Of a stretch of DNA of 64,000 bases, positions 1 to 11,200 are shown one piece after another. Each line of letters begins with the position of its first letter. Position 1 is the stretch's first letter. Under the pieces are notes generated by a model. That model was not told the origin of the DNA and searched no databases. It saw only the letters and a program-made list of their open reading frames with translations. Made by a program: the position numbers and the translations under genes. The stretch covers positions 682,001 through 746,000 of the forward strand of contig BDSL01000034.1 in assembly GCA_003116995.1 (NCBI GenBank), given 5' to 3'. This stretch comes from Yamagishiella unicocca (Eukaryota > Chlorophyta > Chlorophyceae > Chlamydomonadales > Volvocaceae).

Positions 1-3000
1 GGCGGCTGCAGCGTGCGCCTGCACAGCCGCCGCCGCCGCCAGTCCCCGAGATAGCAGCCCAGGCAGCCCGTCGCTCAGCGACCGCCGCAGCACGCTCCGC
101 CCGCTGAGCCGCCGGCCCATCAGCTCCGGCTCCGGCTCCGGCTCGTCAGCCGCCTGGCTCCCACCCACGCCGCCGTAGCCGGCCTGGGCCTCGAGCTTGG
201 GCTCGGGCTCGCGCGCCTCTCCGCCGCCGAGGTCATGTTGGCCCTCGGGCCGCAGCGAACGCGCCGCCGCCCCGCCGGCTTGCGGCGCCTGGGGGTACGG
301 CTGGTGCGGCCGCGGGTGCGGCGGCCAGGGCGGGTGCTGTGGGCCAGGCGGCGGAGCCGCGTGGCCGCCGGCCAGGAACCCCAAAACAGCGGCATGCGCG
401 TCGCCGGAGGCGGCTGCGGCTGGGCCCGCGCTCTGCCCCGAGCGGCTGGCGGCAGTTGCCACGTCATCCATGCTGACTCGGCCGCGGCCACGGCCAACAG
501 AGCCCGCCTGCCCATCTGCAGGTGGCGTCGCCATGCCAGTCGCGGAGGAGGAGATCGGCCCGACACCGCCGGGCCGGTTCCTGGCTGGGTCGCTGGGCAA
601 GCCCAGCGCCGAGTAATCTGAGTGGCCCACGGCGGCGCCGCCGCCGGCGGCCGTGCCGTTTGGGTGCTGGGCCCACGACGCAGCTGCCACCGCTGCGGCG
701 GCGGCTGCTACCGCGTCGCCTGTGGGCGACGCGCCAGAGGAGAAAGGCCCCGCGGTGTACGCATGGGCCCTGGCCCAGGCGGCCATGGCGCTGGCGTCGG
801 CAATGCCGCTGGAGGTGTGGCGCGACGCGGCCGCAGCCGCAGCCGCGGGGAGGAGGAGCCCCTCAGGGCGGTGAGGGTGCGGGAGGGGGTGAGGGGGCGG
901 GGCGGCGCGAGGGGCCCGGTCCCGTGGGTCTAAGCTGAGTGCTGACGCAGCCGCCGAGGACGGAGTCAACGCCGCCGCGTCGGGAGGCACCGCTTCGTCC
1001 GCGGACCTCTGCCGGGTGAAGGAGCGGTTGGACGAGTCGTGGCCCGGCAGGACCATCCCTGGAGCCCCGGGAGGCGCCATGGGAGGCAGCGCCGCCTGCG
1101 GCGGCGGCGGCGGCGCCGCCGCCGCCGCCGCGCCCGACGCCCACCCAATCGTGCCCGCGCTGGACGAGGCCGCCGCCGCGACAGCCGCCCACGTGGCGGT
1201 TGCGGCGGCTGCACTCACCGTTCGGAGCTGCTGCGCGACCGGCACAAGCCCCGGCAACCGGCTATGGCTGTTGCTCGTGGCCAATCCGCCGCCGCCCGTG
1301 CCGCAGCCTGCAGCACCCGCCGCCGCGGCCGCTGACGGCAGCCGCCACTGCGGAGGCGCTGTCCTGCCGTCGTTGGCGGCGGCGCCGCCGCCGCCGCTTG
1401 CGCGGGCGCCTTCGGCGCCCAAAATGGCCGTTATGGCGTTCTCGCGCTCCGGCGATTGGCCCGGGCTGCTGGTGCAGCTGACGGAGTCTTCGCGGCTTAG
1501 CTCAGGTGGCGACACCTCGCACGCGCCGCGTACGTGGCTGCTGCTGCTGCTGCTGGCTGCGCCGCCTCGCGAGTAGGTTGCGGCGCGGACCTGACGGGCG
1601 GCAAGTGAGTGTCGTTGCGGGGAATTGGGGAGCGTCGCTTTATCGCGAGGCATTGGTCGGAACCCGGACAGGGGCCTGCACAAATGGATGGGGTTGGGTA
1701 CCGGGAAGAGGAGATAGCGGCACCCGCGCGATGGGTCCACGGCAGCAGCAATAGGGTAGTGCCGAGGGCGCGGAACTGGATGCGACGGAAGCGCGCGAGG
1801 GGAGGGACCTCACCGCCACCGCCAGGAGAGACAGCCGGGTGGTGCCGAACCCAAACGATACGCACCACATGAGCTTGCAGCCCGCTAGGGCGCAGCCGCC
1901 GCATCCCCGTTGATTGGCGCTCCCGCAGCTGCGACTCCCGGAGGCTCCCTACCGCCTACAGCAGCCAACACGCCCCCCTCGCCTCAACCGACCAACCGAT
2001 CAACCGCTGACCTGCAAGAAGCGCTCCAGGTGCCAGGGCTGCCAGCCCTCCGCGCTGCAGCCCGCGTCCTGGAAGAGCTGCAGCTGCAGCATGAAGCCCT
2101 GGTTGGGGTTGATGGCGGGGCGGGAGGCCCGCACGGCGGAGCGCGCGTCATCCAGCGATAGCCCGCCGTGCGCCATCAGGTAGCCGATCACCACGGTGGC
2201 GGAGCGGGAGATACCCGCGGCGCAATGCACCAGCACGCCGCCTGCGGAGGCGGCCGCGGGGACGCGGCCGCGTGAGTGGTTGTTTGGAGTGGTTGTTTTA
2301 ACTGCCGCTTAAGCCGCGAAACTCCAGAGGGGCATTGACCAGCCGGACGGCGGTACTGTTTCGCGAGTGTTTGTGCGGGAGTGGTGGCGGTGTTGGGGTC
2401 TTAGTAGCTTGCGTGTGCTGGGTATGGTAGGCGGGGCTTGGGGATGAGGGGATGGGGGCTGTGGGAGGTGGGAGTAGGGGGGCGGGGGGGTGCATGTGCT
2501 GGTGATAGGGGACGGTGGTAGTGAAGGCCGGGCGGATGGTGCGGAGCATGTCCCGGGCTAGGAACGCCCAATTGAAGCTGAGGGCCGCGTGCGTTTGAAG
2601 GTGCCAGAGGTGCTGCGAGGGTTGGTAGGATGTGGGTCGGTCTGTGGAGGTGTGCAGGCTGGTTACGAGGGGGGAAGGTAGATAGGCGGGCACTGACTTG
2701 GCGTTGACTGCGTGCACTTCGCGCAGCTTACCGGCTTCCCGCCCAGCACCGATGAAAGAGAAGCATTCTGGAAAGTGCTTTACCAGGTCCTCCTCTTCCA
2801 AGTCGTAAACAGGCACGTGCTTGTAGGTGAAGGCCGCGGGGTGCGTCGGAGACAGCTCCTTGCCCACCTAGTATCGCATAGACATAAACGGCGTCGGTTT
2901 GTTTGGCATTAACGGGCACGACTTTTTATCCCCGTCGGTGGAAGTGACCATCCCCAACAGGTCCTACCCCAGAGAGCCCGATACGGGGTGTGTCACGTTT

Positions 3001-3216
3001 GAAACAACAAACCTGGAGGATGTGAGTAACTCCTCTCTTCTGTAAAACGTCCTTCTGGGCCTCAAGGTGACAGCTGCTCAGGTAGAGCCCCCGCGTAATT
3101 AGACACAAACTGTCTCGCGTGTCCGCATCAACAGGAGGCTTTTTATTTGCAAAGGTTTTGGCGATGGCTGCTTTCGCAAGCCAAAATGATGAGGGGATTT
3201 CAGGTGGCGCAGCCAT
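1..3216 (-). CDS. Dual-specificity protein phosphatase with long low-complexity C-terminal extension (partial)
   Basis: Exons (transcription order): 3216-3013, 2867-2732, 2241-2012, 1590 to beyond position 1; phases agree at each junction. It probably dephosphorylates Ser/Thr/Tyr residues of signalling proteins. The first ~190 residues are a compact DSP domain: GLYLSS and GVTHILQV near residues 40-70, the general-acid segment VPVYDLEEED (Asp about 90) and the P-loop VHCAAGISRS with catalytic Cys about 120. Exon 4 continues in frame for at least 530 residues of Ala/Gly/Pro/Ser-rich sequence with charged patches (SREDSVSC, EPEPEPEL) and runs off the window. If the intron after 2012 were retained, the protein would stop after three more residues, giving a short isoform of typical DSP length. 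A further small intron inside the GC-rich exon 4 cannot be excluded. The catalytic domain is clear; the extension rests on an open frame and matching splice phase. Confidence 0.75.
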
Positions 3217-3308
3217 AACCTCGCTTGGGGGGTAGAGGAGCTGGGCTGGAAACTTGTCAAATCAAGACATCGTCGCATTTACAGCAGACTTGGGCAATCC
3301 CAAGTATC

Positions 3309-3326
3309 TTACAGTATAATTTTACA
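3309..3326 (-). terminator. Twin TGTAA polyadenylation signals of the TPR gene
   Basis: On the minus strand TGTAA occurs at 3313-3309 and 3326-3322, about 85-105 nt after the TPR gene stop codon at 3412. TGTAA is the usual poly(A) signal of volvocine algae. Only about 195 bp separate this stop from the start of the phosphatase gene (3216) on the same strand, so the interval holds both a 3' end and a promoter. Confidence 0.6.
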
Positions 3327-3411
3327 CGAAGTGAGTAGACGGTTATGATTAGTGCACCTGCCGAGAAAGCGATGCGTCCGAGTCATCACGGCACCCTAAC
3401 GCATCGCCCCA

Positions 3412-6400
3412 TCAACGCGCAAGCTTCAAAAGCTGTCCGTAATAGCGCGTCGCCCCCTGAACAAGCATGTGGCCGTGGCCAATGGCTTCGGCCAGCGCCT
3501 CGATTTCCTTTCGCATCAACTCCAACGCCTCCTGCTGGAGCTGCGCCGAGGACTCCCGCGCCCCATCTGCTGCTCGAAACCTGCACTCAAGTAAACATTT
3601 GGAGGAAACAAAACTCATGTACACCAGTAGAGAGACTCACATCGCTTCGCTGACCCACGGGACGAGGATTCAATGGCGTTGCTGGTCACTTACTTTGCCA
3701 TGGCCAGCCCAATCTCCGCCTCCTTCGCCAGCATGCTCTGGCCGCCCTCGCCACTGAAGTGCTTGTGGCTTGCCTGCAGCAGCTGCGTCGCAGCGCGGTG
3801 GTCGCCCTGCGCCGCGCAAATCATGCCCAGCCGGTGCTTGCACAGCACCAGCTAGAGGCGGGGGGTGGTGTGAAACCGGTGGCACGAAAAACGACAACGC
3901 ATGGTCGGCGGACAGCGAGGCGGGGGGGGGCCAGCATGGAAGCGCGTGTTGTTGGGGTTGCGGAGACTTAAGCGGTAAAACAGAAAGGTGGAGGATTGGG
4001 AAGAGGGACTGCCGGTGACGAGAACCCAAGGAAAGGGCATAACGGCCGATAGCGTAAGTCGGGAGGCGGTGGCCAGCGGGCAGCAATGCCAACGCACCAG
4101 CAGTACCGACCCATAGCGCCCTTCCTCACCCCCCCACTGCCGCCCAATCACCACCACCTGCACAAGCGGCCAGCCAGCCAGCCAGCCAGCCACCACGCAC
4201 GCGCCCAGAGCCGGACACAGCACGCGGCGCTCACCCGCCCCGCACCCCTCCCCCCTTCTCCAGCATGCATACCAAAACGTCTGTTCTAAACGGGGTTTTT
4301 CGGGCGTCCACGGGTCTTTCTCGAAACCCCCCTTCTCGCTATGCACCCACTACATTTCCCCAGTCGCGTTACCGGTCCTTTCATTGTAATCCCCCATCTC
4401 GCCATTCCGCCCCTGCCTCGTCTCGCCACAACCGACCGAAACCTGCCTAGGCTAGGCTAGGCTCCCTGACTGACTGAAAAGGGAAGGCATCAGCCCTGAC
4501 GCGACCCTCGCATCGCGCCCCGGGGCAGACTCACGTTTGCCCCGCCCCTCCCCCCACCCCCTCCCCCCTCGCCCCCCAAACGGTTCTCTTATGTACCCCC
4601 CCGTAAACGGTGTTTTCTCCGCACACGTGTTTTGTTTTCCTTGCAACCCCCCCCCATCCCCGCCGCACCATGTCGTGGTCGTCCGGGTAGTGTGCACGCA
4701 TGGACACCGCCGCCTGCCGTACAGATGCGCCCGCGTCCGGCAGCATGTCGTGCGTGTAGTAGTAGGTGGCCAGCTTGTACCTGGCCACAGCCACGTCCTC
4801 ACCGTCCGGCCCCGACACCTCCGACAGCAGCGAGATGTGCTGCTGAAGCAGCACCTCCCCCACCGAGAAGCCCGCGGACTCCAGGCCGCCGTTAACCAGG
4901 CGGCTGTGCTGAGCCAGCGCAAGCGACAGGATCATGCTGTCGGCGCCGTACGCCTCCTGGGAGGGCGCCGGGGAGGGGAGGGCAAAAGCGCGGTAAAATC
5001 GACGGAGGAGGAAAGGCGGGGGGCGGGGCGGCTTAAGGACCCGGTTACACGACATGGGTATAATAGCTGGCGCATTGTCTTCGGACACATAGTTGTGGGC
5101 GCATGCTGGAGGAGGAGAGGCGGGGGGCGGGGGCGGGGCGGGGCAGGGTAGGCAGTGAAGGGCTTACATGAAAGGGAAGAGGAAAAGGAAAAGGAAAAGG
5201 AAAGAAAGAAGGAAGAAGCGGCGTCCAAGGACTGCCGAATGCGGGGCTCAGTCCTACACGGCAGCGGCGACCCGACCCGGCCCGACCCACCCCCACCCCT
5301 CCGCCTCACCTTGATGCCTTGCACGTTGCCCCTGAGGCTGCCCGTCAGCGCCGCCACTCCCCCCGCGTCCTTGACGTGCGCCAGTGCGACGCAGTCCAGG
5401 TAGAAGCCGGCCTCGCTGCGGCTGCCAGGGTCGGCGGCGGCGCCGCCGGTGGTGCCGGTGGCGGAGGGGCCACCGCTGCCGCCCAGCAGGTCGTGCGCCT
5501 CACGCAGCAGGCCCGCAGCGTCTGCCCAGGCGAGGAGGCGGGTGCATACAGGCAATGAAAGTGGTAGTGGCGGTGGGCGGTGGGCGGTGGTGGTAATGGT
5601 GGCTGATGGTGGCGGTGTTGTGTGATGTACCCCGGGAACGACCGCGGCAACATTTGGGTTGTTGTCGCAGCTGCGCGCTCACGCAAGTCATCCTCCCCAA
5701 ATAAACCTCAATCCCCAACTCATCCCCAACTCACCACCGACTCACAACCCAATCCACAACCCAACTCACAACCCCCAGCTCACAACTCCCCAATTCACAA
5801 CCCCCAACTCACAAACCTCCAGCTCACCCGCCATCTTGCCCTGCACGAACTTGGCAACGCCCAGCCGCAGCAGCCGGTGTGCGGTCAGAAGGCTGCTGCC
5901 ACCGAAGTGCCGCCGGGTGGTCTCGAGGCTCACCTGCGGCGGCGGGGCAGGGGGTCGGGCGGAGGGCGGAGGGGGCGGGGCGGGGCAGGGGGTAGGGCGG
6001 AAACGTCGGGGCAGGGGGCACGGTGGAAACGGCGGGGCAGGGGGGCGGGTGGAAACCTGTGGACGCAGTGGTGGTGTGCACGAGCGGGGGCAGCGCAGGG
6101 GCACTATGTGCGGCGCGAGCAGCGGTGCAGCTTGCCGCCGCCGCCACTTCCCTCCCCCTCGCGCCCGGGCCTGGTCGTCAACGACACCCTCCCCCCGCCC
6201 TTGCGGACCTCGGCGTGGTACGCCGCCTCATCGCCCTTGTTCTGGAAGAGCAGCAGCAGGGCGGCCTGGTTGTGCAGCTCACCCAGCTCGGGGCTGCAGC
6301 CAGGGGGGCGGGAGCGGGGTAAGGTGCCGGTGCGTCACAAGCTCACAAGGCAGGAGGGCGGAAGGGAGCGGGGGGCAGCTGATTCACAACAGCGCACAGG

Positions 6401-7695
6401 GTGGTTGGTTTAGTTTAAGGCAGACGGTTGGTAGTTACGCGGAGCTCGGCTTGCCTCCCGCCTTTGCCCTTTGCGCGGCTTGGCACACTGCATGGTGGTA
6501 CATTACGTAAACCGCGTGCCGTACACGGTACGGCACGGTATGGTCCACGCGATCGGCTCCCCAACCCTGAACGCAGTGCGGGGTCTGGGATGCGAGGCCC
6601 CCGCGCTCGAGACCCGTGTGTTCCACCCCCCTTACGGCGCCAACTATCCTGTCCAGTCGCGTAAAACGGATTTTACACCCCCCCTACGGCCCCCTCCCTC
6701 GTAGCGGCCCGCATCCCACTCCCACCACACGTCGCCTGCCTCCCCCCACCCGATCGGGTTTGTCAGCCGTGGATTCGCGGATTACTTTTCACCACACCCG
6801 ATCCCCCCACCCCACCACGCCACGGGACTTCCTCGAACCCCACCACGCCTTGCCAGGTGCGACAGCCGGGCGCGTTGCACACCTCATGCCGCTCAACTCC
6901 CCTTGACCTTCTAGTCTCCACTCCCCCTCGAGGAGAAGCCCGGCTGCTGCCGCCTCCCACCGGTACCAGACCCACCACCTACGGCCCCTTGATCCGCGCC
7001 CGCCCGCCCGCCCGCACCATCCCTTCCCGCGCCCCACACACGCACACGCAGGCGGGTTTCATTTATCTCTTTCTTATCCCTCAACTGCCGACCTACGGAT
7101 TTCCTCTCAACTCACACCCAGGCCCGCAAGTTTCCCCGCCGCCTCCGGCGCACCTGTTGGGAAAGATCGGTTCGAACGTGTTCAGCCCGTCCTTCAGCAG
7201 CGCCACCGCCTCCTCCAGCTGCCCCGCCTCCACCTTTTCAATCGCCGCGTCCACCAGCTGGTTCAGCGCCTCGCCCAGGGACATCCGCATCTCGCCGCCG
7301 CCAGGTGCTGGGCCCGCACCCGCACCCGTAGCCGCGCCCGCACCCGCACCCGCGCCCGTACCCGCACCCGGGTCAGCGCCGGCCGCGGCGCGAGGCGCCG
7401 CGCTAGCGCTGAAGCAGCGCGAGTAGAGCGGCGGCGCCGGGGGCCAGGCAGCGGTGGCGGGGCGGCCGCGCGTCCGCACGTCTATGTCAGTAGGTAATGC
7501 CAGCGCCTGGGCCCGGAGTGCGGGGAAGCAGGCAACGGGGCGGGAATGTTGCGACGGCCGCGATGCTGGCGGCAGATCCGCCGCCGCTGGCGGTGGCGCA
7601 GTGGAGAAGTGGGGCTGCGCCCTGGCAATGGTTGGCGTCGCCGCGGGGGCGATGCCCCGGGCCGCCGCCGCTGCTGAAGCGGCGCCGCATGACAT
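3412..7695 (-). CDS. TPR-like repeat protein with probable mitochondrial presequence
   Basis: Exons: 7695-7154, 6293-6209 (or down to 6188), 5933-5828, 5521-5310, 4956-4669, 3851-3694, 3580-3412; about 519 residues with all phases consistent. The start was taken at MSCGAAS (7695) because an Ala/Arg/Ser-rich leader follows, with cleavage-like sites RAQPHFST and SRCFSAS; an in-frame ATG at 7869 is an alternative. After a short Gly-Ala/Pro repeat, helical repeats resemble the kinesin-light-chain type of TPR (AIEKVEAGQLEEAVALLKDG, AALLLFQNKGDEAAYHAE, YKLATYYYTHDMLPDAGASV, HRLGMICAAQGDHRAATQLL). Such proteins are scaffolds; no catalytic motif is visible and the partner is unknown. Introns hold family A, B and C repeats. 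The gene is divergent from the CtlX-like gene. Confidence 0.72.
4261..4330. repeat. Family A intronic repeat, near-full copy (TPR intron)
   Basis: Copy of the ~70-nt family A sequence, recognisable by CAGCATGCAT, CTGTTCTAAACGG and TCCACGGGTC. It lies near the middle of the 3852-4668 intron. Read in the sense of the host (minus) gene it has the 'left' orientation normally found near 5' splice sites. A second, decayed A-left-like stretch lies at about 4600-4655, next to the donor, and a B-like stretch at about 4361-4395. Confidence 0.7.
5036..5110. repeat. Family B intronic repeat, long form (TPR intron)
   Basis: The copy begins CCCGGTTACACGACATGGG and continues with TAGCTGGCGCATTGTCTTCG. It closely matches 34586-34660 in the WDR17 gene. 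It lies about 80 nt from the 3' splice site (4957) of its intron and, read in the host sense, is in the 'right' orientation. Confidence 0.75.
5709..5824. repeat. Degenerate tandem repeat of CTCACAACCC type
   Basis: Repeated CCCAACTCACAACC-like units in the intron between TPR exons 3 and 4. It is a simple minisatellite with no sign of coding. Confidence 0.6.
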
Positions 7696-8254
7696 GACCG
7701 CGCCATCCCGGACAGCGTTCGCCAATGCTGGCCACGCCAGCGCCGCGCCCTGCAGTGTGCGCGATTGGGATGGAACCACAGGAGGGCCGGAAGTGGGACA
7801 TGGCACTGCTTGTCGGATGAAATATAATAGGTCAGATGTGACATGCCGGTTGCTGACGAAGCTACGCATATGTCTTTGCGCACGCTCGCGGGAGGCGGAC
7901 CATCGACAGATGTTTCGGCAGTCCTAGATCGTTTTCGCTCACCCGACGAGACATAGTAGCTCGATAGCGATGGTTATAACCGAACGGTGTAAGCGACAAC
8001 AACGCCAGGACGCCGGGAGCGGCGCACCATCATCATTGTGTACGGTGTCGCCGACCCGCGCAACCATCGCGTGGGCCATGTGCATGTCGCCTTTTGGGGT
8101 GTTGCACAGGCGCGTTTGCCTTTGAAGGTTTACGTTCCTAAGTTGCTTCTCAGGCCTCCATTCCTCTCACACCTGAGCCGCCACCATTGTCTGCACCCCC
8201 ACTTGGCGCGCTTTGCGGATCTATTGTTGATCCTTACGGTATCAATTCGCAACG
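7696..8254. promoter_or_regulatory. Divergent promoter region between TPR and CtlX-like genes
   Basis: This interval separates the chosen start of the TPR gene (minus, 7695) from the start of the CtlX-like gene (plus, 8255). It must hold both promoters. No canonical TATA box or known operator could be assigned. If the upstream ATG at 7869 is the real TPR start, the interval shrinks to about 385 bp. Confidence 0.45.
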
Positions 8255-11200
8255 ATGCTCGGATACAGCTCAGCGCTATCAGCCGCTCCGGCGCTGGCAG
8301 CCGTATGGTCGTGCGGAGCGATTCGCGCACTGTCCTCCAGCGGTGCGTCAGTGTCCGCTTCCCGATATCCTCGGACTGCACGGAGGCTTCTAATGGCTGT
8401 GCTGGGCGACCCAGATGGTCTTGCGAATTGTTCTCGTATGGTTCCCCCCTTCCGCCGTTGCAAATGCCCGCGCGGCCTTGTTTTCGCGCCTTTCGAACGC
8501 CCACCGTGGAGTATCGTTTCTTGCATATTAATCCCTTTGCATACCGCCCAAATAACCATCCCAATATCCCTTTCCCAACAGCGGCCGCTCTGGAGGCCGT
8601 GGCTCTAGGCAACTCTGACAGCCCTCTTCTGGTCCGACTGCCATCGCGCCCGTGGGGCGCCGCCGCTTCCCTCAGCAAGGCTGAGGTGCAGGCAGCTGCC
8701 GGTGAGGAAGTGCGAGGGGCATGTTGCCGGGCAGCGGACCCTTAGTCTTCGGCAGCGGCTGGGCCTGACTGCACTGCTGCTCCTCCGACAGTGGGCACAG
8801 CTTGGAGCCAGCAGGGAGAGGTTTCAAAAATGTGAAGGCACTGAGTTTGCGGATGGGTGGAAGAGAGGCAAGCGGGAACCCCAACAGCTTGGCCCCGGCC
8901 CCCCACCTTCCCCTTACTTACCAGGCCGGGTCCCGCCCGCGCGCATCTCCGTCGTCCGCGACTGCTTTGCCTCCTTCGACCAGCCGCAGCGCCCTCTCAG
9001 CCAGGTACTGCCGGGCTGGCGGGGGGCTGCAGCAGCGGTTCGGACGCAGCAGCGATCTGGGTCAGTGCAGTTTGAGGGCAGGAACTAGGCGGAAGGAGCT
9101 TGAGGAACTAGCTGGAACTTGGCGGGACTAGGCCGGCCAGGAACCCCGGTCAGCCCATGTTGTTGGCGTGGACGGAGTGGTCGGGCCGGCAGGGTGCCGC
9201 CAGGAGTGGCGCTTCGCTGCGCCCGGCTGAGGGTGTGGCGATGGCTGTTGGCTTATGGTAGCACACGGGTGGCGTGCGTTGACGGCGGGTCGATGTGGGT
9301 CGGCACGATGTGGGTCGGCACGATGTGGGTCGGCACGATGTGGGTCGGCACGATGTGGGTCGGCACGATGTGGGTCGGCACGATGTGGGTCGGCACGATG
9401 TGGGTCGGCACGGCGGGTCGATGTGGGTCATCACTGCCCCTTGACCCAGAAGGGCATTGCGGCCCACCACCCCGGGGGGCCTCCTCCCTTCCCCCCTCAC
9501 CCTCACCCTACAACCCCGCACGCCACCGCGCCTCTCCAACCTTCCACCTTCCACTGCGCCCGTCTCACCCCCTGTCCCCTCCCCCATACACACATGCACC
9601 CCGCCCCCCAGCTGCTCCGGCCCCTAGGCCCCTCCTCCGTGGCGGTGGCCTCCTCCCTGGCCACCCAGCCTGCGGACCGCGCAGTGGTGGACTCGTACCG
9701 GCTGGCGGACAGCGGCGACCGATACGAGCTGGAGGCGGGTCCGGGCGCGGTGGCGGCGGACCTGGTGACCTTCCTGGCGGGGCAGCGGCAGCGGGTGGCG
9801 CTGGTGCCGGACGTGGCGGCGGCTGGGCTGGACAAGGCCACCCCGGTGGTGGGTGCAACCAAGGTAGGGGAGAGCGCTCGCAGCGTAGCGCAGTGTAGCG
9901 TTAGTGAAGCGCAGCTTGCCCCGGTGGCGGGCATTTGCAACGGCGGAAGGGGGAAATAGCGCGGCATAGCACCAGTGGAACGCAGCGTATCATTAGTGGA
10001 ACGCAGCGGAGCATTAGTGGAGCGGAGCAGAGGGAGCGCAGGGCCGCAGCGGTGGCCGCACGCCTCGTGTGTGCATAGCTCCGGAACCAGAACCGGGTGG
10101 GGGGAAGGAAGCGCACGCGGCGTTCTTGGGGCCCTCGGGTTGCTAAGTGACTTCGTGGATGGATGCGCAACAGAGCCCCACAAGACGACACACGCGCACC
10201 GCCGGCGCGTTGCCCCCTCCAGTGGGACCTCTGCCGACATGCCTTTCCTCACATCCTCGTCACTCCTTCCCGCCCCACGCCCAGCTCCCTCGCCCCACAC
10301 CCTCCTTCGACTTCCCTCCTGCTCCCTAACTCTTCTCTGCCGTCTCCCCCTCCTTTGACTCACCCCTCCCAGTCAACCCAACCGCGTGCCCGCAAGGTAT
10401 CCGCCCGTTATATTCTGCCCTTCGTTTCCAATGTCGTGTGACCGGGTCTCTTCGCCACCCCTCCTTTAACCGCTCCAGGGAGTGCGTCAGTCCACCAATG
10501 AGGTGTTGATGGTGGCGCCCACCGCCTTCGGCTTCAACGAACAGGCCGCGCAGGACAACAGCTTCATGCACGCGGCCGCCAAGCCTGGCGAGGGCACCGA
10601 GCTGACGAGGCAGGTGCTCAAGGAGTTTGCGGGGCTGCATCACGCGTTGGCGCAAGTGGCGGGGGTCAAGGTGAGGAGGAGAGGGGCGTGGTGGGTGGCG
10701 TGGGGGGTACAGAAAAGGACCGGTTAATCGACATGGAAAGTGTAGCTGGTGGTCTGGGGAGAGGATAGAGAGGAAGCCATATAGAAGAGATACCGGGGGC
10801 GGGGGGAAGGGGCGGAAGCTTGGGGGTAATGTAGGGAATGTAGGGTTTTAGGTGTACATGGCGTTGGAAGGGACAAGGCCGGAGCGGGAGGGGAGGGGGA
10901 CGTAGGTGGGTAGTAGAAGCGCGGGAGAGGTATGGTGCTGCGTGGTGGTGGTGTGGTCCGTGCTGGCGGGTTGCGACGGTAAAGAATCGGTTGGGGGGTG
11001 GTTGGGGGGTGGTCGAGAGGTGGTTGAGAGCAACAGGCGTCCCTGCTGCTCTCGACCACCTCTCGACCATCTCCCAACCACACCCCAACTGATTCAGGCC
11101 CATCAGGGCCGAGTTGGCAGCCCTGGTGCCTGCTGGCTCCGAAACTCCCACTGTTCGCTCATGGCTCCAGGGCCGCATCTTCGGGACCCCATGCGCAACC

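Noticed and set aside
1016..1576. Plus-strand open frames of Ala-rich sequence in the first 1.6 kb
   Set aside because: The minus-strand frame is open over the whole stretch, joins in phase to the phosphatase core and has better residue mixture; the plus frames are shadows of GC-rich codons.
9255..9959. Minisatellite-coded peptide (GSARC repeats) as part of the CtlX protein
   Set aside because: The repeat frame is open only because the 15-bp unit is a multiple of three. Exons 3 and 4 join in phase across it and the peptide is absent from the family.
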